Shown here in pieces: positions 17,294 through 26,791 of a DNA stretch of 64,000 bases; position 1 is the stretch's first letter, and every line of letters starts with the position of its first letter. This DNA is from Alphaproteobacteria bacterium (GTDB lineage: Bacteria > Pseudomonadota > Alphaproteobacteria > Rhodobacterales > Rhodobacteraceae). The position numbers and the translations under genes were made by a program. Below the pieces are notes generated by a model. That model worked only from the letters and a program-made list of their open reading frames with translations, did not search any database and had not been told where the DNA came from. The stretch spans positions 1 to 64,000 of the forward strand of contig JAUIIJ010000017.1 in NCBI GenBank assembly GCA_030431825.1, given 5' to 3'.

Positions 17294-19477
17294 ATGAAAC
17301 CGGGATTTGCGCTTTCCCTGTCCCTTGAGGGCATCGCGCTGCTGCACAGGGCTGTGGACGGGTGGCGCGTGGTCGGTGAGGTCAGCCTGGACGCGCCCGA
17401 CCTGGCAGCGGTACTGGAAACCCTGCGCCAACGGGCGATCGAGATCGATCCGCGCGGACCGCTCTGCAAGCTCATCATTCCGAACGATCAGATTCGGTAT
17501 CTCGATGTTCCCGCCACCGGGTCCGACGACGATGCCAACCGCGATCTGGCGCTCGCCGCATTGGCCAAGGCCACGCCATACGCGTTGGAAGAACTCGCCT
17601 ACGACCTGAATTTCGGAGCCGAACGGACACAGGTGGCCGCGCTCGCCCGCGCGACGCTTGCCGAAGCGGAGCATTTCGCAACCGAACACGGCTTCGAACC
17701 GGTCAGCTTTGTCGCGATCCCCGAAGGCGGCACGTTTGACGGTGAACCTTTCTTTGGCGAAGCAGGCGGACTTCCGGCTGGCGCATCGGTCGAGCGCGAC
17801 GGGCAACCTGTCGCGATCGTCGGTCCATTCATCGAGCCGGCACCGCAAGACCCGGTCGAGACAAGTGACGCCGACGCCCCCGCCGCCCCCGAGGACCTGC
17901 CGGACGATCCGGTGCCTTTCGTCAGCCGCCGCAGCCAGGGCGATGAACCATCGTCGGCCCCGCGCCTCGCCGGTGCGGCGCGCAACGAAACCGCCGCATC
18001 GGTCGCCGACACCACGGGCAATGAAACGCCAAAGCCCGCACCCGTAATCACCGAATCCGACACGGCCCCCCGGCCCGCCGGGGACCGACCGTCAAAACCG
18101 GTCATCATCCGGCCGACCCAGGAGGTTGCCCCGCAGGTTTCCGCGCCGACATCCCCACAATCGGCGGTTCCCGCTCCCAAGATCATGGAACCCGAGCGCG
18201 CACCGGAGCCGGTGCCGCAACCGAAGGACGAAGCGGAACGCCTGACCGTATTCGGTGACCGCGACAAGGCCGCGGTCGGGGGCAAGCCGCGACATCTGGG
18301 CCTGATCCTGATGGCGGTGCTGCTGCTGTTCCTGGCGGGTGTCGCCGCTTGGGCGGCGCTTTTCCTTGATGACGGGATCGCAGGGCTGTTCGACCGCGGG
18401 TCGGAAGAGGAACAAACCATCGTTTCGGTGCCGACAACTCCGGACGCGCAAACCGACGCGCCGAGCGATCCTGCCGCCGATACGACTGGCGACGGACAAG
18501 CGGACGACACCGCACGTATCGAGCCGGACACGGTGGCGCCGGCGACTCCGCCGCAAGACGGACCGCTCGCCGCCGCAACCGACCAGCAGCAGAGCGCACC
18601 GGTCGCTCCGGCAACTCCCGAAGCAGACGACCTGAACGATCTCTACGAGGTTTCGATCGACCGGACCGATCTTGCCCAGGATGCCTTGGCGCTGCCCGCC
18701 ACAGCCATACTGGATACCGATCAGCCGCTTGACGCGGTCGCCGCGCCCGCCGCTGCGGGAACCACCTTTGCCCTCGGCGATGACGGCTTGGTGATCCCGA
18801 CCCCCGAGGGCGCGTTGAGCCCGGAGGGTATCCGGGTGTATCTGGGCAAGCCGCCGGTCGTACCCCCTGCCCCTCCGACGCGCTTTGAAGCCGAGCCCGA
18901 CCTCGATGCCGGACGCGACCGGCTGGCGCAGCTTCGCCCGAAATCGCGGCCTTCCGATCTCGCGGAACAAACAGAGCGGGCGAGGCTTGGCGGTCTCACC
19001 CGCGCCGAGCTGGGCGAGGTGCGGCCCAAGATCCGTCCGCGCACGCAAAAACAGGAGGCCGAGCGTGACGAGACACCGACGGCGCTGGCCGTCGTGCTCT
19101 CCAAGACGCCCAAAGTCCGGCCCCGCAATTTCGCCACCAAGGTGGAAACCGTCCGCAAACAGACCGCCGGCCCGTCCACGCAGGTCGCCGCCGTTACGGT
19201 AGCGCCGCAAACGGTTACGCCGCCGATCCCCTCTTCGGCCTCGGTTGCGCGTCGGGCGACGCTGGACAATGCGATCAACCTGCGCCGGATCAACCTGATC
19301 GGCGTATACGGAACACCGTCGAACCGGCGCGCCCTGATCCGGCTGCCGAGCGGGCGCTACCAGAAGGTCAAGGTCGGCGACCGGGTGGATGGCGGCAAGA
19401 TCGTCGCGATTGGCGACAGCGAATTGCGCTATCAGAAGAGCGGCCGCAACGTGACGCTCAAGATGCCGCGTGGATGA
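17294..19477 (+). CDS. orphan bitopic protein with GspL/PilM-like N-terminus and GspC/PilP-like C-terminus
   Basis: 727 residues from ATG 17294 (an in-frame GTG at 17288 is possible). Four parts are visible. Residues about 1-160 resemble the cytoplasmic domain of GspL, with ATPYALEELAYDLNFGAE followed by a segment like its second subdomain. Residues about 165-330 are Pro/Ala-rich and low-complexity. One transmembrane helix lies at about 333-355 (LILMAVLLLFLAGVAAWAAL). A long Pro/Ala/Thr-rich periplasmic stretch ends in a compact domain at about 655-727 with ALIRLPSGRYQKVKVGD, like the homology region of GspC or PilP. No other type II secretion or type IV pilus gene is in the window. Function unknown; an inner-membrane assembly or sensing role is inference from weak similarity. 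Confidence 0.7.
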   Translation: MKPGFALSLSLEGIALLHRAVDGWRVVGEVSLDAPDLAAVLETLRQRAIEIDPRGPLCKLIIPNDQIRYLDVPATGSDDDANRDLALAALAKATPYALEELAYDLNFGAERTQVAALARATLAEAEHFATEHGFEPVSFVAIPEGGTFDGEPFFGEAGGLPAGASVERDGQPVAIVGPFIEPAPQDPVETSDADAPAAPEDLPDDPVPFVSRRSQGDEPSSAPRLAGAARNETAASVADTTGNETPKPAPVITESDTAPRPAGDRPSKPVIIRPTQEVAPQVSAPTSPQSAVPAPKIMEPERAPEPVPQPKDEAERLTVFGDRDKAAVGGKPRHLGLILMAVLLLFLAGVAAWAALFLDDGIAGLFDRGSEEEQTIVSVPTTPDAQTDAPSDPAADTTGDGQADDTARIEPDTVAPATPPQDGPLAAATDQQQSAPVAPATPEADDLNDLYEVSIDRTDLAQDALALPATAILDTDQPLDAVAAPAAAGTTFALGDDGLVIPTPEGALSPEGIRVYLGKPPVVPPAPPTRFEAEPDLDAGRDRLAQLRPKSRPSDLAEQTERARLGGLTRAELGEVRPKIRPRTQKQEAERDETPTALAVVLSKTPKVRPRNFATKVETVRKQTAGPSTQVAAVTVAPQTVTPPIPSSASVARRATLDNAINLRRINLIGVYGTPSNRRALIRLPSGRYQKVKVGDRVDGGKIVAIGDSELRYQKSGRNVTLKMPRG

Positions 19478-19478
19478 C

Positions 19479-19555
19479 CCACCTGACGCTGCCTGAAATC
19501 ATGGATTTCAACGCGTCAGGTGATACCGGATGTTTCAAGTTGATCGCGAAACGCC
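19479..19555 (-). repeat. 97-bp dispersed palindrome, copy R2 (truncated, inverted)
   Basis: Matches the reverse-complement orientation of R1/R4 from CACCTGACGCTGCCTGAAATC through GATTTCAACGCGTCAGGTGAT to ATCGCGAAACGCC. The first outer arm (GCATTTCGCGATAAACCTGGAT in the other copies) is missing; similarity starts almost at the stop codon of the upstream gene. It lies between two convergent genes. Confidence 0.8.
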
Positions 19556-20650
19556 TTAATGACCGACGAGTTCGCCGCTGTCGATCTGCTCTTGCTCGAT
19601 ACTCTCGAACAGGGCCTTGAAGTTGCCCTCGCCGAACCCGTCATCGCCCTTGCGCTGAATGAATTCGAAAAAGATCGGACCGATCACCGTCTTGCTGAAG
19701 ATTTGCAACAGGATCCTGGTTTCGCCGCCATCGACCACGCCCTCGCCGTCTATCAGGATGCCGTGCTTCATCATCCGGTCCAGCGGCTCTTCGTGACCGA
19801 CAACGCGATCCTTGCTGAGCGCGTAATAGGTTTCCGGCGGGCCGGGCATGAACTTGACACCGTTTTCCGCAATCGCGTCGGTGCTTTGATAGATGTCGTC
19901 CGATCCGACAGCGATGTGCTGGATGCCCTCGCCCTTGTATTTCTTGAGGTAGGACACGATCTGGCCTGTCTCGCCCCGATCCTCGTTGATCGGGATCCGG
20001 ATGCGCCCGCAAGGCGAGGTCAGCGCGCGGCTGAACAGACCCGTGTATTTGCCTTCGATGTCAAAGAAGCGGATTTCCCTGAAATTGAACAGATCGCCAT
20101 AAAAGCGGAACCATTTGTCCATGTTCCCCTTGAACACGTTATGGGTCAGGTGATCGAGGTAAAAGAACCCGACACCGCGCGGCTTGGACTGGGCCAGCCA
20201 TTCGAACTCTTCGTTATAGGGGCTGGTTTCGTAATAGCGGTCGATGAAATAGATCAGGCTGCCACCGATCCCCTTGATCGCGGGAACATCCATGGTCTTG
20301 TCATCACCTTCATAGGGCTCGGCGCCTTTGGACACCGCGTGGTCAAACGCCTGCCGGGCATCCACCACGCGCCAGCCCATCGACGGGGCGCAGGGGCCGT
20401 GTTCTTCGACAAATCGTGCGGCAAAGCTCTGGGGCTCGGCGTTCAGGACATAGGTGATGTCGCCCTGCTGCCAGAGTTCGACATCCTTCGACTTGTGCCG
20501 CCCGACGAGCGCATAGCCCATGCGCGCGAACAGGGTGCGCAGTTCCTCGGGTTCCGGATGAGCGAATTCGACGAATTCGAATCCATCGGTGCCGGCCGGA
20601 TTTTCGTCGCTGATGACGGATTTCGGGGCGTTATGCGGAAATGGGCCCAT
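19556..20650 (-). CDS. hppD: 4-hydroxyphenylpyruvate dioxygenase
   Basis: 364 residues. It converts 4-hydroxyphenylpyruvate to homogentisate in tyrosine degradation. Vicinal-oxygen-chelate features include YLDHLTHNVFKGNMDKW with the first iron His, GIQHIAVGSDDIYQSTDAI with the second, and a late Glu in GPIFFEFIQRKGDDGFGEGN. The start at ATG 20650 (MGPFPHNAPK) is chosen for GGAGACATTCAGG upstream; the frame stays open much further but has no domain there. It is divergent from an Lrp/AsnC regulator. No other homogentisate pathway gene is visible. Confidence 0.95.
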   Translation of the reverse strand: MGPFPHNAPKSVISDENPAGTDGFEFVEFAHPEPEELRTLFARMGYALVGRHKSKDVELWQQGDITYVLNAEPQSFAARFVEEHGPCAPSMGWRVVDARQAFDHAVSKGAEPYEGDDKTMDVPAIKGIGGSLIYFIDRYYETSPYNEEFEWLAQSKPRGVGFFYLDHLTHNVFKGNMDKWFRFYGDLFNFREIRFFDIEGKYTGLFSRALTSPCGRIRIPINEDRGETGQIVSYLKKYKGEGIQHIAVGSDDIYQSTDAIAENGVKFMPGPPETYYALSKDRVVGHEEPLDRMMKHGILIDGEGVVDGGETRILLQIFSKTVIGPIFFEFIQRKGDDGFGEGNFKALFESIEQEQIDSGELVGH

Positions 20651-20795
20651 CCTGAATGTCTCCTGTTGCTGATGCTGTTCGCTTTGATACATATAGGACA
20701 GACCAAACGCGGTTTCTGCGCAATCTCGGCCATGCCAATCAGTTGATGCGCGCAATTCCCGCGCGAATCCTGCGAATTTCGAGGGTATCCCGCAC
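20651..20795. promoter_or_regulatory. divergent control region, hppD / Lrp-type regulator
   Basis: 145 bp between the two divergent starts. It should contain both promoters and the regulator's binding site. GCGCGCAATTCCCGCGCGAA at 20747-20766 is an imperfect dyad and a possible operator; I did not find a clear -35/-10 pair. Confidence 0.35.
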
Positions 20796-21251
20796 ATGCT
20801 CGATTCGACCGACACCCGCCTGCTGGCTGCGTTGCAAAAGGACGCACACCTGACCGCGCAGCAATTGGGCGAGATGCTGAACCTGTCTTCGAGCCAGGCG
20901 GGGCGCCGTCGCCAAAGGCTGGAGAGCATGGGGTATATCCAGGGTTACGCGGCGCGGCTCGACCCCTTGCGCCTCGGATTGACGGTGCAGGGGTTCATCC
21001 AGGTTCAACTGGGCACCCACGGGCCGGAACAATCCAGGGGGTTTGCGCGGCTGGTCCAGACCCGCCCGGAGATCACCAGCGCATGGACAATGACCGGCGA
21101 TGCGGATTACCTGTTGCGGGTGTATTGCGAAGATCTCCCGGCGCTGAACGCGCTGATCCATGACGTGCTGCTGGCCCATCCCGTCGTCGCACGGGTGCAG
21201 AGCCAGATCGTGATGGACCAGTTGAAGCGCGACGCACCACTCCCCACCTGA
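20796..21251 (+). CDS. Lrp/AsnC family transcriptional regulator
   Basis: 151 residues. The N-terminal winged helix-turn-helix (about 1-60) reads LDSTDTRLLAALQKDAHLTA followed by LNLSSSQAGRRRQRLESMG. The C-terminal RAM domain has the ITSAWTMTGDADYLLRVYCE pattern. It is divergent from hppD, so control of tyrosine or phenylalanine degradation is the natural guess. The next gene downstream starts 22 bp later on the same strand and may be co-transcribed. Confidence 0.93.
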   Translation: MLDSTDTRLLAALQKDAHLTAQQLGEMLNLSSSQAGRRRQRLESMGYIQGYAARLDPLRLGLTVQGFIQVQLGTHGPEQSRGFARLVQTRPEITSAWTMTGDADYLLRVYCEDLPALNALIHDVLLAHPVVARVQSQIVMDQLKRDAPLPT

Positions 21252-21273
21252 CCGGGAAAAGGACACGTCTTTC

Positions 21274-23145
21274 ATGGAAAATTTCCTGTATCAGGCCACG
21301 ATCTATCTGGCTGCGGCGGTGATCGCGGTGCCTTTCGCCGCCCGGCTGGGGCTTGGATCGGTGCTTGGATACCTTGCCGCGGGCATCGTCATCGGGCCGG
21401 TTCTGGGGCTGGTCGGCAGCGAAACCCAGGAGTTGCAGCATTTCGCCGAATTCGGTGTTGTGATGATGCTCTTCCTGATCGGGCTCGAACTCGAACCGCG
21501 GGCGCTCTGGGACATGCGGCACCGTCTGATCGGCCTGGGCGGACTTCAGATCACCATCAGCACGCTGGCGCTGATGGCGGCGGCCATGTCGGCGGGGCAA
21601 TCATGGTCGGTCGCGCTCGCCATCGGTCTCGCTCTGTCGCTGTCGTCGACCGCGATCGTGCTTCAAACCCTGTCCGAAAAAGGTCTGATGCAGACCGGCG
21701 GCGGCCGCGCGGCGTTCTCGGTGCTGCTGACACAGGATATCGCGGTTATCCCGATCCTCGCCTTGCTGCCGCTGCTGGCCAGCGGGCCGAACATGTCGCT
21801 CAATGCGGACGGGTCGATCGAGCGCGCCACCGAAGGTGGATATGCGGACCAGCTTTCGCTGGTTGACGGATTGCCCGGCTGGGGGGTCACACTCGTTACC
21901 ATCGGTGCCGTAGCGGCGGTTATCCTCGCGGGGATCTACCTGACCCGTCCGCTGTTCAGATATATCCACCTGTCACGCCTGCGCGAGATGTACACGGCGC
22001 TCGCCCTCAGCATTGTGGTGGGTATCTCGTTCCTGATGACGCTGGTTGGCCTGTCGCCCGCTCTGGGCGCGTTCCTCGCCGGCGTGGTCCTCGCAAACAG
22101 CGAATTCCGGCATGAACTGGAGAGCGACCTCGAACCCTTCAAGGGGCTGTTGCTGGGGCTGTTCTTCATCACCGTCGGCGCCGGGATCAATTTCGGACTG
22201 TTCTTCTCGGAACCTGCCGATCTGATCGGTCTTGCGTTGCTGGTGATCCTGGCCAAGGGCATCGTGCTTTACGTGCTGGGCCGCACCTTCGGCCTCAAGG
22301 GTCGTGATCGCTGGCTCTTTACGCTGAGCCTCGCACAGGCCGGCGAATTCGGTTTCGTGCTGATCGCCTTTTCGGTCGGTCAAGGCGTCATCCCCACGTC
22401 GGTCTCGGAAAAGCTCCTGCTGATCATCGCCCTCTCGATGCTGATCACGCCGCTGCTGTTCATAACCTATGATTTCATCTCAAGCCGGATGCGGGACAAG
22501 AGCCCCGGCCACGAGGCCGATTCTATCGATGAACAGGGTCCGGTGATCATCGCCGGAATCGGCCGTTTCGGGCAGATCGTGAACCGGCTCGTTCAGGCCA
22601 GCGGCTTCAAGACCGTCGTGCTGGACAACAACATGGAAACCATCCAGCTGATGCGCCGTTTCGGCTACAAGGGCTTTCTCGGAGATCCGACACGGCCCGA
22701 ACTGCTCAAGGCGGCGGGGCTTGGCAAGGCGCGGGTGCTGGTCGCGGCGATGAACAACCGGCAGGCGGTGACGCGGCTTGTGACCTATGCGCGGCGTGAA
22801 CGGCCGGATTTGCATATCGTGGCGCGGGCGCATGATCGCAACCATGTCTACGAGCTTTACCGCGCCGGGGCGAATGACATCGTGCGCGAAATGTTCGACG
22901 CCAGCTTGCGCGCGGGCCGATACGTGCTGGAGAATGTCGGACTCAGCGAATTCGAAGCCGATGCGGCAGAGCGCACATTCTATGATCACGACCGGTATGC
23001 GGTGCAGCAACTGGCCGAGGTCTGGGATCCGGACATCCCGCCGACCGAAAATACCGCCTACCTCGCCCGCGCACGGGAGTTGGAAAAGGAACTTGAGCTT
23101 GCCCTGACCAACCGCGCCAGCGAAGAGGGCAGGAAATCGGCCTGA
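21274..23145 (+). CDS. CPA2-family cation:proton antiporter with TrkA-N domain (Kef-like)
   Basis: 623 residues, inner membrane. Residues about 1-390 hold about 12 transmembrane helices of the Na+/H+ exchanger fold, including GLGSVLGYLAAGIVIGPVLG and SLSSTAIVLQTLSEKG. Residues about 415-530 form an RCK/TrkA-N Rossmann domain beginning VIIAGIGRFGQIVNRL with an acidic residue after the second strand (VVLDNN). This arrangement is that of KefB/KefC potassium efflux systems, but the ion cannot be fixed from sequence. Glutathione control seen in E. coli KefB/C is not assumed. SD AAAGGA is just upstream. Confidence 0.9.
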   Translation: MENFLYQATIYLAAAVIAVPFAARLGLGSVLGYLAAGIVIGPVLGLVGSETQELQHFAEFGVVMMLFLIGLELEPRALWDMRHRLIGLGGLQITISTLALMAAAMSAGQSWSVALAIGLALSLSSTAIVLQTLSEKGLMQTGGGRAAFSVLLTQDIAVIPILALLPLLASGPNMSLNADGSIERATEGGYADQLSLVDGLPGWGVTLVTIGAVAAVILAGIYLTRPLFRYIHLSRLREMYTALALSIVVGISFLMTLVGLSPALGAFLAGVVLANSEFRHELESDLEPFKGLLLGLFFITVGAGINFGLFFSEPADLIGLALLVILAKGIVLYVLGRTFGLKGRDRWLFTLSLAQAGEFGFVLIAFSVGQGVIPTSVSEKLLLIIALSMLITPLLFITYDFISSRMRDKSPGHEADSIDEQGPVIIAGIGRFGQIVNRLVQASGFKTVVLDNNMETIQLMRRFGYKGFLGDPTRPELLKAAGLGKARVLVAAMNNRQAVTRLVTYARRERPDLHIVARAHDRNHVYELYRAGANDIVREMFDASLRAGRYVLENVGLSEFEADAAERTFYDHDRYAVQQLAEVWDPDIPPTENTAYLARARELEKELELALTNRASEEGRKSA

Positions 23146-23161
23146 TCCGCCTGCCAGCGGC

Positions 23162-24172
23162 CTATCCGGCGGCGACTCCGGCTTCGGCAAAGGTGGCCAT
23201 GCCACTGTGGCAGGCAACCGCAGCCTTGACGATGCTGATGGCCAGAGCCGCGCCCGATCCCTCGCCCAGCCGCAGGCCGAGCGACAACAGCGGTTCCTTG
23301 CCCAAACGGTCGAGCAGCGCGCTATGCGCGCCTTCGGCACTCAGGTGACCGGCCACCGCATGATCAAGCGCCCCGACATCGACGGCCTGCAAACAGGCCG
23401 CGGCGGCGCAGCAGATGAACCCGTCCAACACGACCGGAATCCGCAGGCTGCGCGCGGCGGCAATTGCGCCCGCCATCGCCGCCACCTCGCGCCCGCCAAG
23501 ACACCGCAGCACGTCGAGCCCGTCCGACTTCGCGTGCAATGCCACCGCCTCGGCGACCACCCGCACCTTGTTCGCAAGGCCGTCCTCGTCCACGCCGGTT
23601 CCGCGTCCGGTCCAGTCTGCGGCCTCTCCCCCGAATAGCGCATGACAGATCGCCGCCGCCGAAGTGGTGTTGCCAATCCCCATTTCCCCTACGACCAGCA
23701 GATCGGCCTCGGGATCGACGGCGTCCCAGCCGGCTTGCAGCGCGCCGAGGAAATCCTGCTCCGACATGGCAGGGCCGCCGGTGAAATCCCTTGTCGGCCG
23801 GTCCAGTTCGAGCGCGTGAATGTCCAGCGACGCCCCTGCCGCCCGGGCCAGTTGATTGATCGCGGCTCCGCCGTGGTCGAAATTCGCGACCATCTGCACC
23901 GTGACATCGGCAGGAAAAGCCGACACGCCCTGTGCCGTCACCCCGTGATTGCCCGCAAAGACGATGATCTGCGGCGACGCAATGTCCGGGCGCGGATTGC
24001 CGCGCCACCCTGCGTACCAGAGCGCCAGATCCTCGAGCCGGCCCAGCGCACCCGGCGGCTTGGTCAATTGAGCGTTGCGATCTGCCGCGCCCTGTCGTGC
24101 CGTCTCGTCCTCTTGCGGTGCATCGGCAAGCAATGCGCGCAGCGCATTCAGATCGGTCAGGTCAGGTCGCAT
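23162..24172 (-). CDS. cobT: nicotinate-nucleotide--dimethylbenzimidazole phosphoribosyltransferase
   Basis: 336 residues. It activates the lower ligand of cobalamin by making alpha-ribazole phosphate from dimethylbenzimidazole and nicotinate mononucleotide. Family motifs are [17 protein letters not shown] near residue 40, [37 protein letters not shown] and the C-terminal [16 protein letters not shown] with the catalytic Glu. It is convergent with the antiporter gene and divergent from cobS (79 bp between starts), so the nucleotide-loop step and the last assembly step share one control region. Confidence 0.95.
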   Translation of the reverse strand: MRPDLTDLNALRALLADAPQEDETARQGAADRNAQLTKPPGALGRLEDLALWYAGWRGNPRPDIASPQIIVFAGNHGVTAQGVSAFPADVTVQMVANFDHGGAAINQLARAAGASLDIHALELDRPTRDFTGGPAMSEQDFLGALQAGWDAVDPEADLLVVGEMGIGNTTSAAAICHALFGGEAADWTGRGTGVDEDGLANKVRVVAEAVALHAKSDGLDVLRCLGGREVAAMAGAIAAARSLRIPVVLDGFICCAAAACLQAVDVGALDHAVAGHLSAEGAHSALLDRLGKEPLLSLGLRLGEGSGAALAISIVKAAVACHSGMATFAEAGVAAG

Positions 24173-24251
24173 TCAAAGCCTCGTTGCATTGGGTTACGCC
24201 CCCGTGTTTAACCATTGAGCAATCCGCGACAACACAGGAAAAGGCCAGCAT

Positions 24252-25019
24252 ATGCGCAAACCCGACATTCTCTGCGCGTGGGGGTTGAACGTCGGTGTCG
24301 CCTTTGCCCTTCTAAGCCGCCTGCCCCTGCCCCGGTTGCCGGATGCGGCCTTTGCCCGACAAGCCGATGCGGTATGGGCCTTTCCGCTTGTCGGGCTCGT
24401 CGTCGGTGGGATCGCGGGGCTTGCCGGGATTACCGGCCTTGCAATCGGTTTGCCCGCGCCCGTCGCGGCGGGGCTGGTGCTCGTCATGCAGGTGGTGTTG
24501 ACGGGCGCCATGCACGAGGACGGCCTCGCCGACACGGCCGACGGGTTGTGGGGCGGCTGGACCCGAGAGCGCCGGCTCGAGATCATGAAGGACAGCGCCA
24601 TCGGCAGCTATGGCGTTCTGGCGCTGATCCTGACCGTCGGGTTGCGGTGGACGGCGCTTGCCGCTCTGCTGCCGCTCGGAGCCGGACCGGTGATCGCCGC
24701 CGCCGTGCTGGCGCGCAGCTTTCTGCCGCTCCTGATGCTCGGTCTGCCGCATGTCCGTGACTCGGGGCTGTCTCACAAGGTCGGCAGACCGTCGCGCGGC
24801 CCGGTCGCCGTCGCGGTCGGGCTGGGGTTCTTTGCAGGCTGGATTGCGGTCGGCCCGGCGATTGTCGGCGGCTGGCTTTGTGCCGCCACGCTCGTGCTGG
24901 CGCTGGCCATGCTGGCCCGCGCGCGCATCGGCGGGCAAACCGGCGACATACTCGGCGCCGCGGAACAACTTGCGGAGGTCGCGGTGTTGCTGGCCCTTCT
25001 GGCCATCGCCGCGCCATGA
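24252..25019 (+). CDS. cobS: adenosylcobinamide-GDP ribazoletransferase (cobalamin synthase)
   Basis: 255 residues, integral membrane enzyme joining adenosylcobinamide-GDP and alpha-ribazole, the last step of B12 assembly. Visible hallmark is TGAMHEDGLADTADGLWGG (Asp-rich, metal/substrate site) near residues 83-101, and RLPLPRLPDAAFARQADAVW near the start. About six hydrophobic helices. Divergent from cobT. A 3-bp gap separates its stop from the convergent transporter gene. Confidence 0.95.
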   Translation: MRKPDILCAWGLNVGVAFALLSRLPLPRLPDAAFARQADAVWAFPLVGLVVGGIAGLAGITGLAIGLPAPVAAGLVLVMQVVLTGAMHEDGLADTADGLWGGWTRERRLEIMKDSAIGSYGVLALILTVGLRWTALAALLPLGAGPVIAAAVLARSFLPLLMLGLPHVRDSGLSHKVGRPSRGPVAVAVGLGFFAGWIAVGPAIVGGWLCAATLVLALAMLARARIGGQTGDILGAAEQLAEVAVLLALLAIAAP

Positions 25020-25022
25020 TCG

Positions 25023-26654
25023 TCAATCGGTTGTGCGCAACCGCGACAATTGGACGATCAGGATCGTGATCAGCGGCAAGACCAGCCCCAACACCGCCAC
25101 GGTAATCAACAGCCAGCCCAGTTCGCTGTAATCCGCCGCAATCTCGATCGCGCCGGTCGCCCGGTCCCGCACTTCACGGGTCACGAGGAACAGCTGGTTC
25201 AGGTACTTTGTTGCAAGCGCACTGGCCGAAAGCGCGAGGTTGGTAAAGGATGCCATGACCGCAAAGAACGTCGCCTTGAGGTTTGGCGGCGCATTGCGGG
25301 CGATCCAGGCCAGCATGGGGATCATCGCCACCTGCCCGAGCGGCGATTCCACGGCCGTATCGAGTATCGCGATAAACCGCGCATCGACGAGTCCGCCGGT
25401 ATGCGCCGCTGTCCAGTTCTGCACACCATAGTAGAGACCGATATTCGGCAAGGACAAGATCGCCGCCGCAAATGTGAGCAGCAGGATGATCTGCGTGATC
25501 GGGCGCCTGGCCATCATCGGGCGCAACAGGATGATACCGGCCAGCGTCAGCACCGAGGTGATGAGGGAAAGCACCGACAGGAATTGCTCGTCAAAGCCCA
25601 ACACGTCGATCTCGAACCACGTCTGCCCCGGCCCCGGCAACGGCACGGCGCGAAATACAAAGATGATGATCGCCGTCCCGACCAGCATCCGCGCCTTGGC
25701 CGGTTCCAGCACCGCAATCAGCTGTCTCATCAGGAACAGCACGATGGCCATCGAACCGACGAACACGATTTCCTGGGAATAGGCGAAATCCGAAAGACCG
25801 ATTGCGAGCGTCAGGACCACGAAAACCGCACCGCCGGTAAAATACCAATGGTTGGGCGCCGGCTCGCCCTCATCGCGCCCCAGCGCCGATTCGATCTCGG
25901 TTTCCGTCTTGCCCAGCCCGAGCAGACGGCGTTTGTCAGACCTGCGCTGCAGCGCTGCGAGCGCAACACCGGAAATGGACAGAAGCGGAATGACCAGCGC
26001 CATAAGATAAATGCGCGCATAAATCCCGGCCTTTGCGCTTTGTGGCAGGTCTTCGGCGCCGGCGAACATCACGATGTTCAACAACGCCACCGCCACCGTG
26101 CCGCTGATCAGGGCAAAGCGGCCAAGCGTCTGCATCGTGGTGTGCATCGCGCGCGACTGTTCTTCTGGGATCGGTTCGCCATCACGATCCAGCCGCGGCA
26201 CCGCCTCGACCGACATGGCGTCCGCCACCGCGTCCTGGATCACATAGCCGCACGGGGCGAGCAGAACGCTGATCACGTACCAGGCACTGATCGGCAGGAT
26301 CGCGGTCATGCCATCGGGATCGGTGATGAGAAGATACATGATGACAAGGCTGGATGCGATCAGCGCCGCCCCGAGATAGATCAGCCAGCCCTTGTAGCGC
26401 CAGATCAGGTCGACGAGATGGCCAAGGGGCATCTTGAGCGCCCAGGGGATGCCCGCCCAGAAAGCGATACCGGACAGGAACGCGGCGGACAAACCAAGAT
26501 AATCCTTGACGAAAAACGTACCGACAATCGCGGTCAGCCCGGACACGCCATAAGAAAAGTAGATCATCAGAGGTGGCAGGAACGACCACCGCATCTGTCG
26601 TCCCAGATCGATAAAGACGCGTTCGAACCACCCCGCGTTTCCCGTGTCGGCCAA
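25023..26654 (-). CDS. MFS-type transporter, BT1/folate-biopterin transporter-like
   Basis: 543 residues with about 12 membrane helices. The segment PPLMIYFSYGVSGLTAIVGT near residues 25-45 and PCGYVIQDAVADAMSVEAVP near 145-165 match the pattern of the BT1 (folate-biopterin) family, in which the D.vaDa.vvE motif is conserved. A central cytoplasmic loop of about 35 residues contains GKTETEIESALGRDEGEPAP. Substrate is not known; bacterial members are largely uncharacterised. A full copy of the 97-bp palindrome lies 41 bp upstream of its start. Confidence 0.75.
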   Translation of the reverse strand: MADTGNAGWFERVFIDLGRQMRWSFLPPLMIYFSYGVSGLTAIVGTFFVKDYLGLSAAFLSGIAFWAGIPWALKMPLGHLVDLIWRYKGWLIYLGAALIASSLVIMYLLITDPDGMTAILPISAWYVISVLLAPCGYVIQDAVADAMSVEAVPRLDRDGEPIPEEQSRAMHTTMQTLGRFALISGTVAVALLNIVMFAGAEDLPQSAKAGIYARIYLMALVIPLLSISGVALAALQRRSDKRRLLGLGKTETEIESALGRDEGEPAPNHWYFTGGAVFVVLTLAIGLSDFAYSQEIVFVGSMAIVLFLMRQLIAVLEPAKARMLVGTAIIIFVFRAVPLPGPGQTWFEIDVLGFDEQFLSVLSLITSVLTLAGIILLRPMMARRPITQIILLLTFAAAILSLPNIGLYYGVQNWTAAHTGGLVDARFIAILDTAVESPLGQVAMIPMLAWIARNAPPNLKATFFAVMASFTNLALSASALATKYLNQLFLVTREVRDRATGAIEIAADYSELGWLLITVAVLGLVLPLITILIVQLSRLRTTD

Positions 26655-26694
26655 ATTCGTTTTCCTTGTCCTGCCCGCGACAGCCCACGCTATA

Positions 26695-26791
26695 GCATTT
26701 CACGATAAACCTGGATCACCTAACGCTACCTGAAATCAGAGATTTCAACGCATTAGGTGATGCTAGATGTTTCAAGTTAATCACGAAACGC
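26695..26791 (-). repeat. 97-bp dispersed palindrome, copy R3 (full, inverted)
   Basis: Begins GCATTTCACGATAAACCTGG and ends TAATCACGAAACGC, the inverse orientation of R1. The central part is CTGAAATCAGAGATTTCAACG. It has A/T substitutions shared by both arms (ATCACG for ATCGCG at one end, TCACGA for TCGCGA at the other), which keeps pairing. It lies between carD and the BT1-like transporter, both on the minus strand. Confidence 0.85.

Noticed and set aside
25050-26708. 552-codon plus-strand ORF opposite the BT1-like transporter
   Set aside because: Arg/Asp/His/Gln-rich shadow composition; the minus-strand frame has the helices and family motifs.
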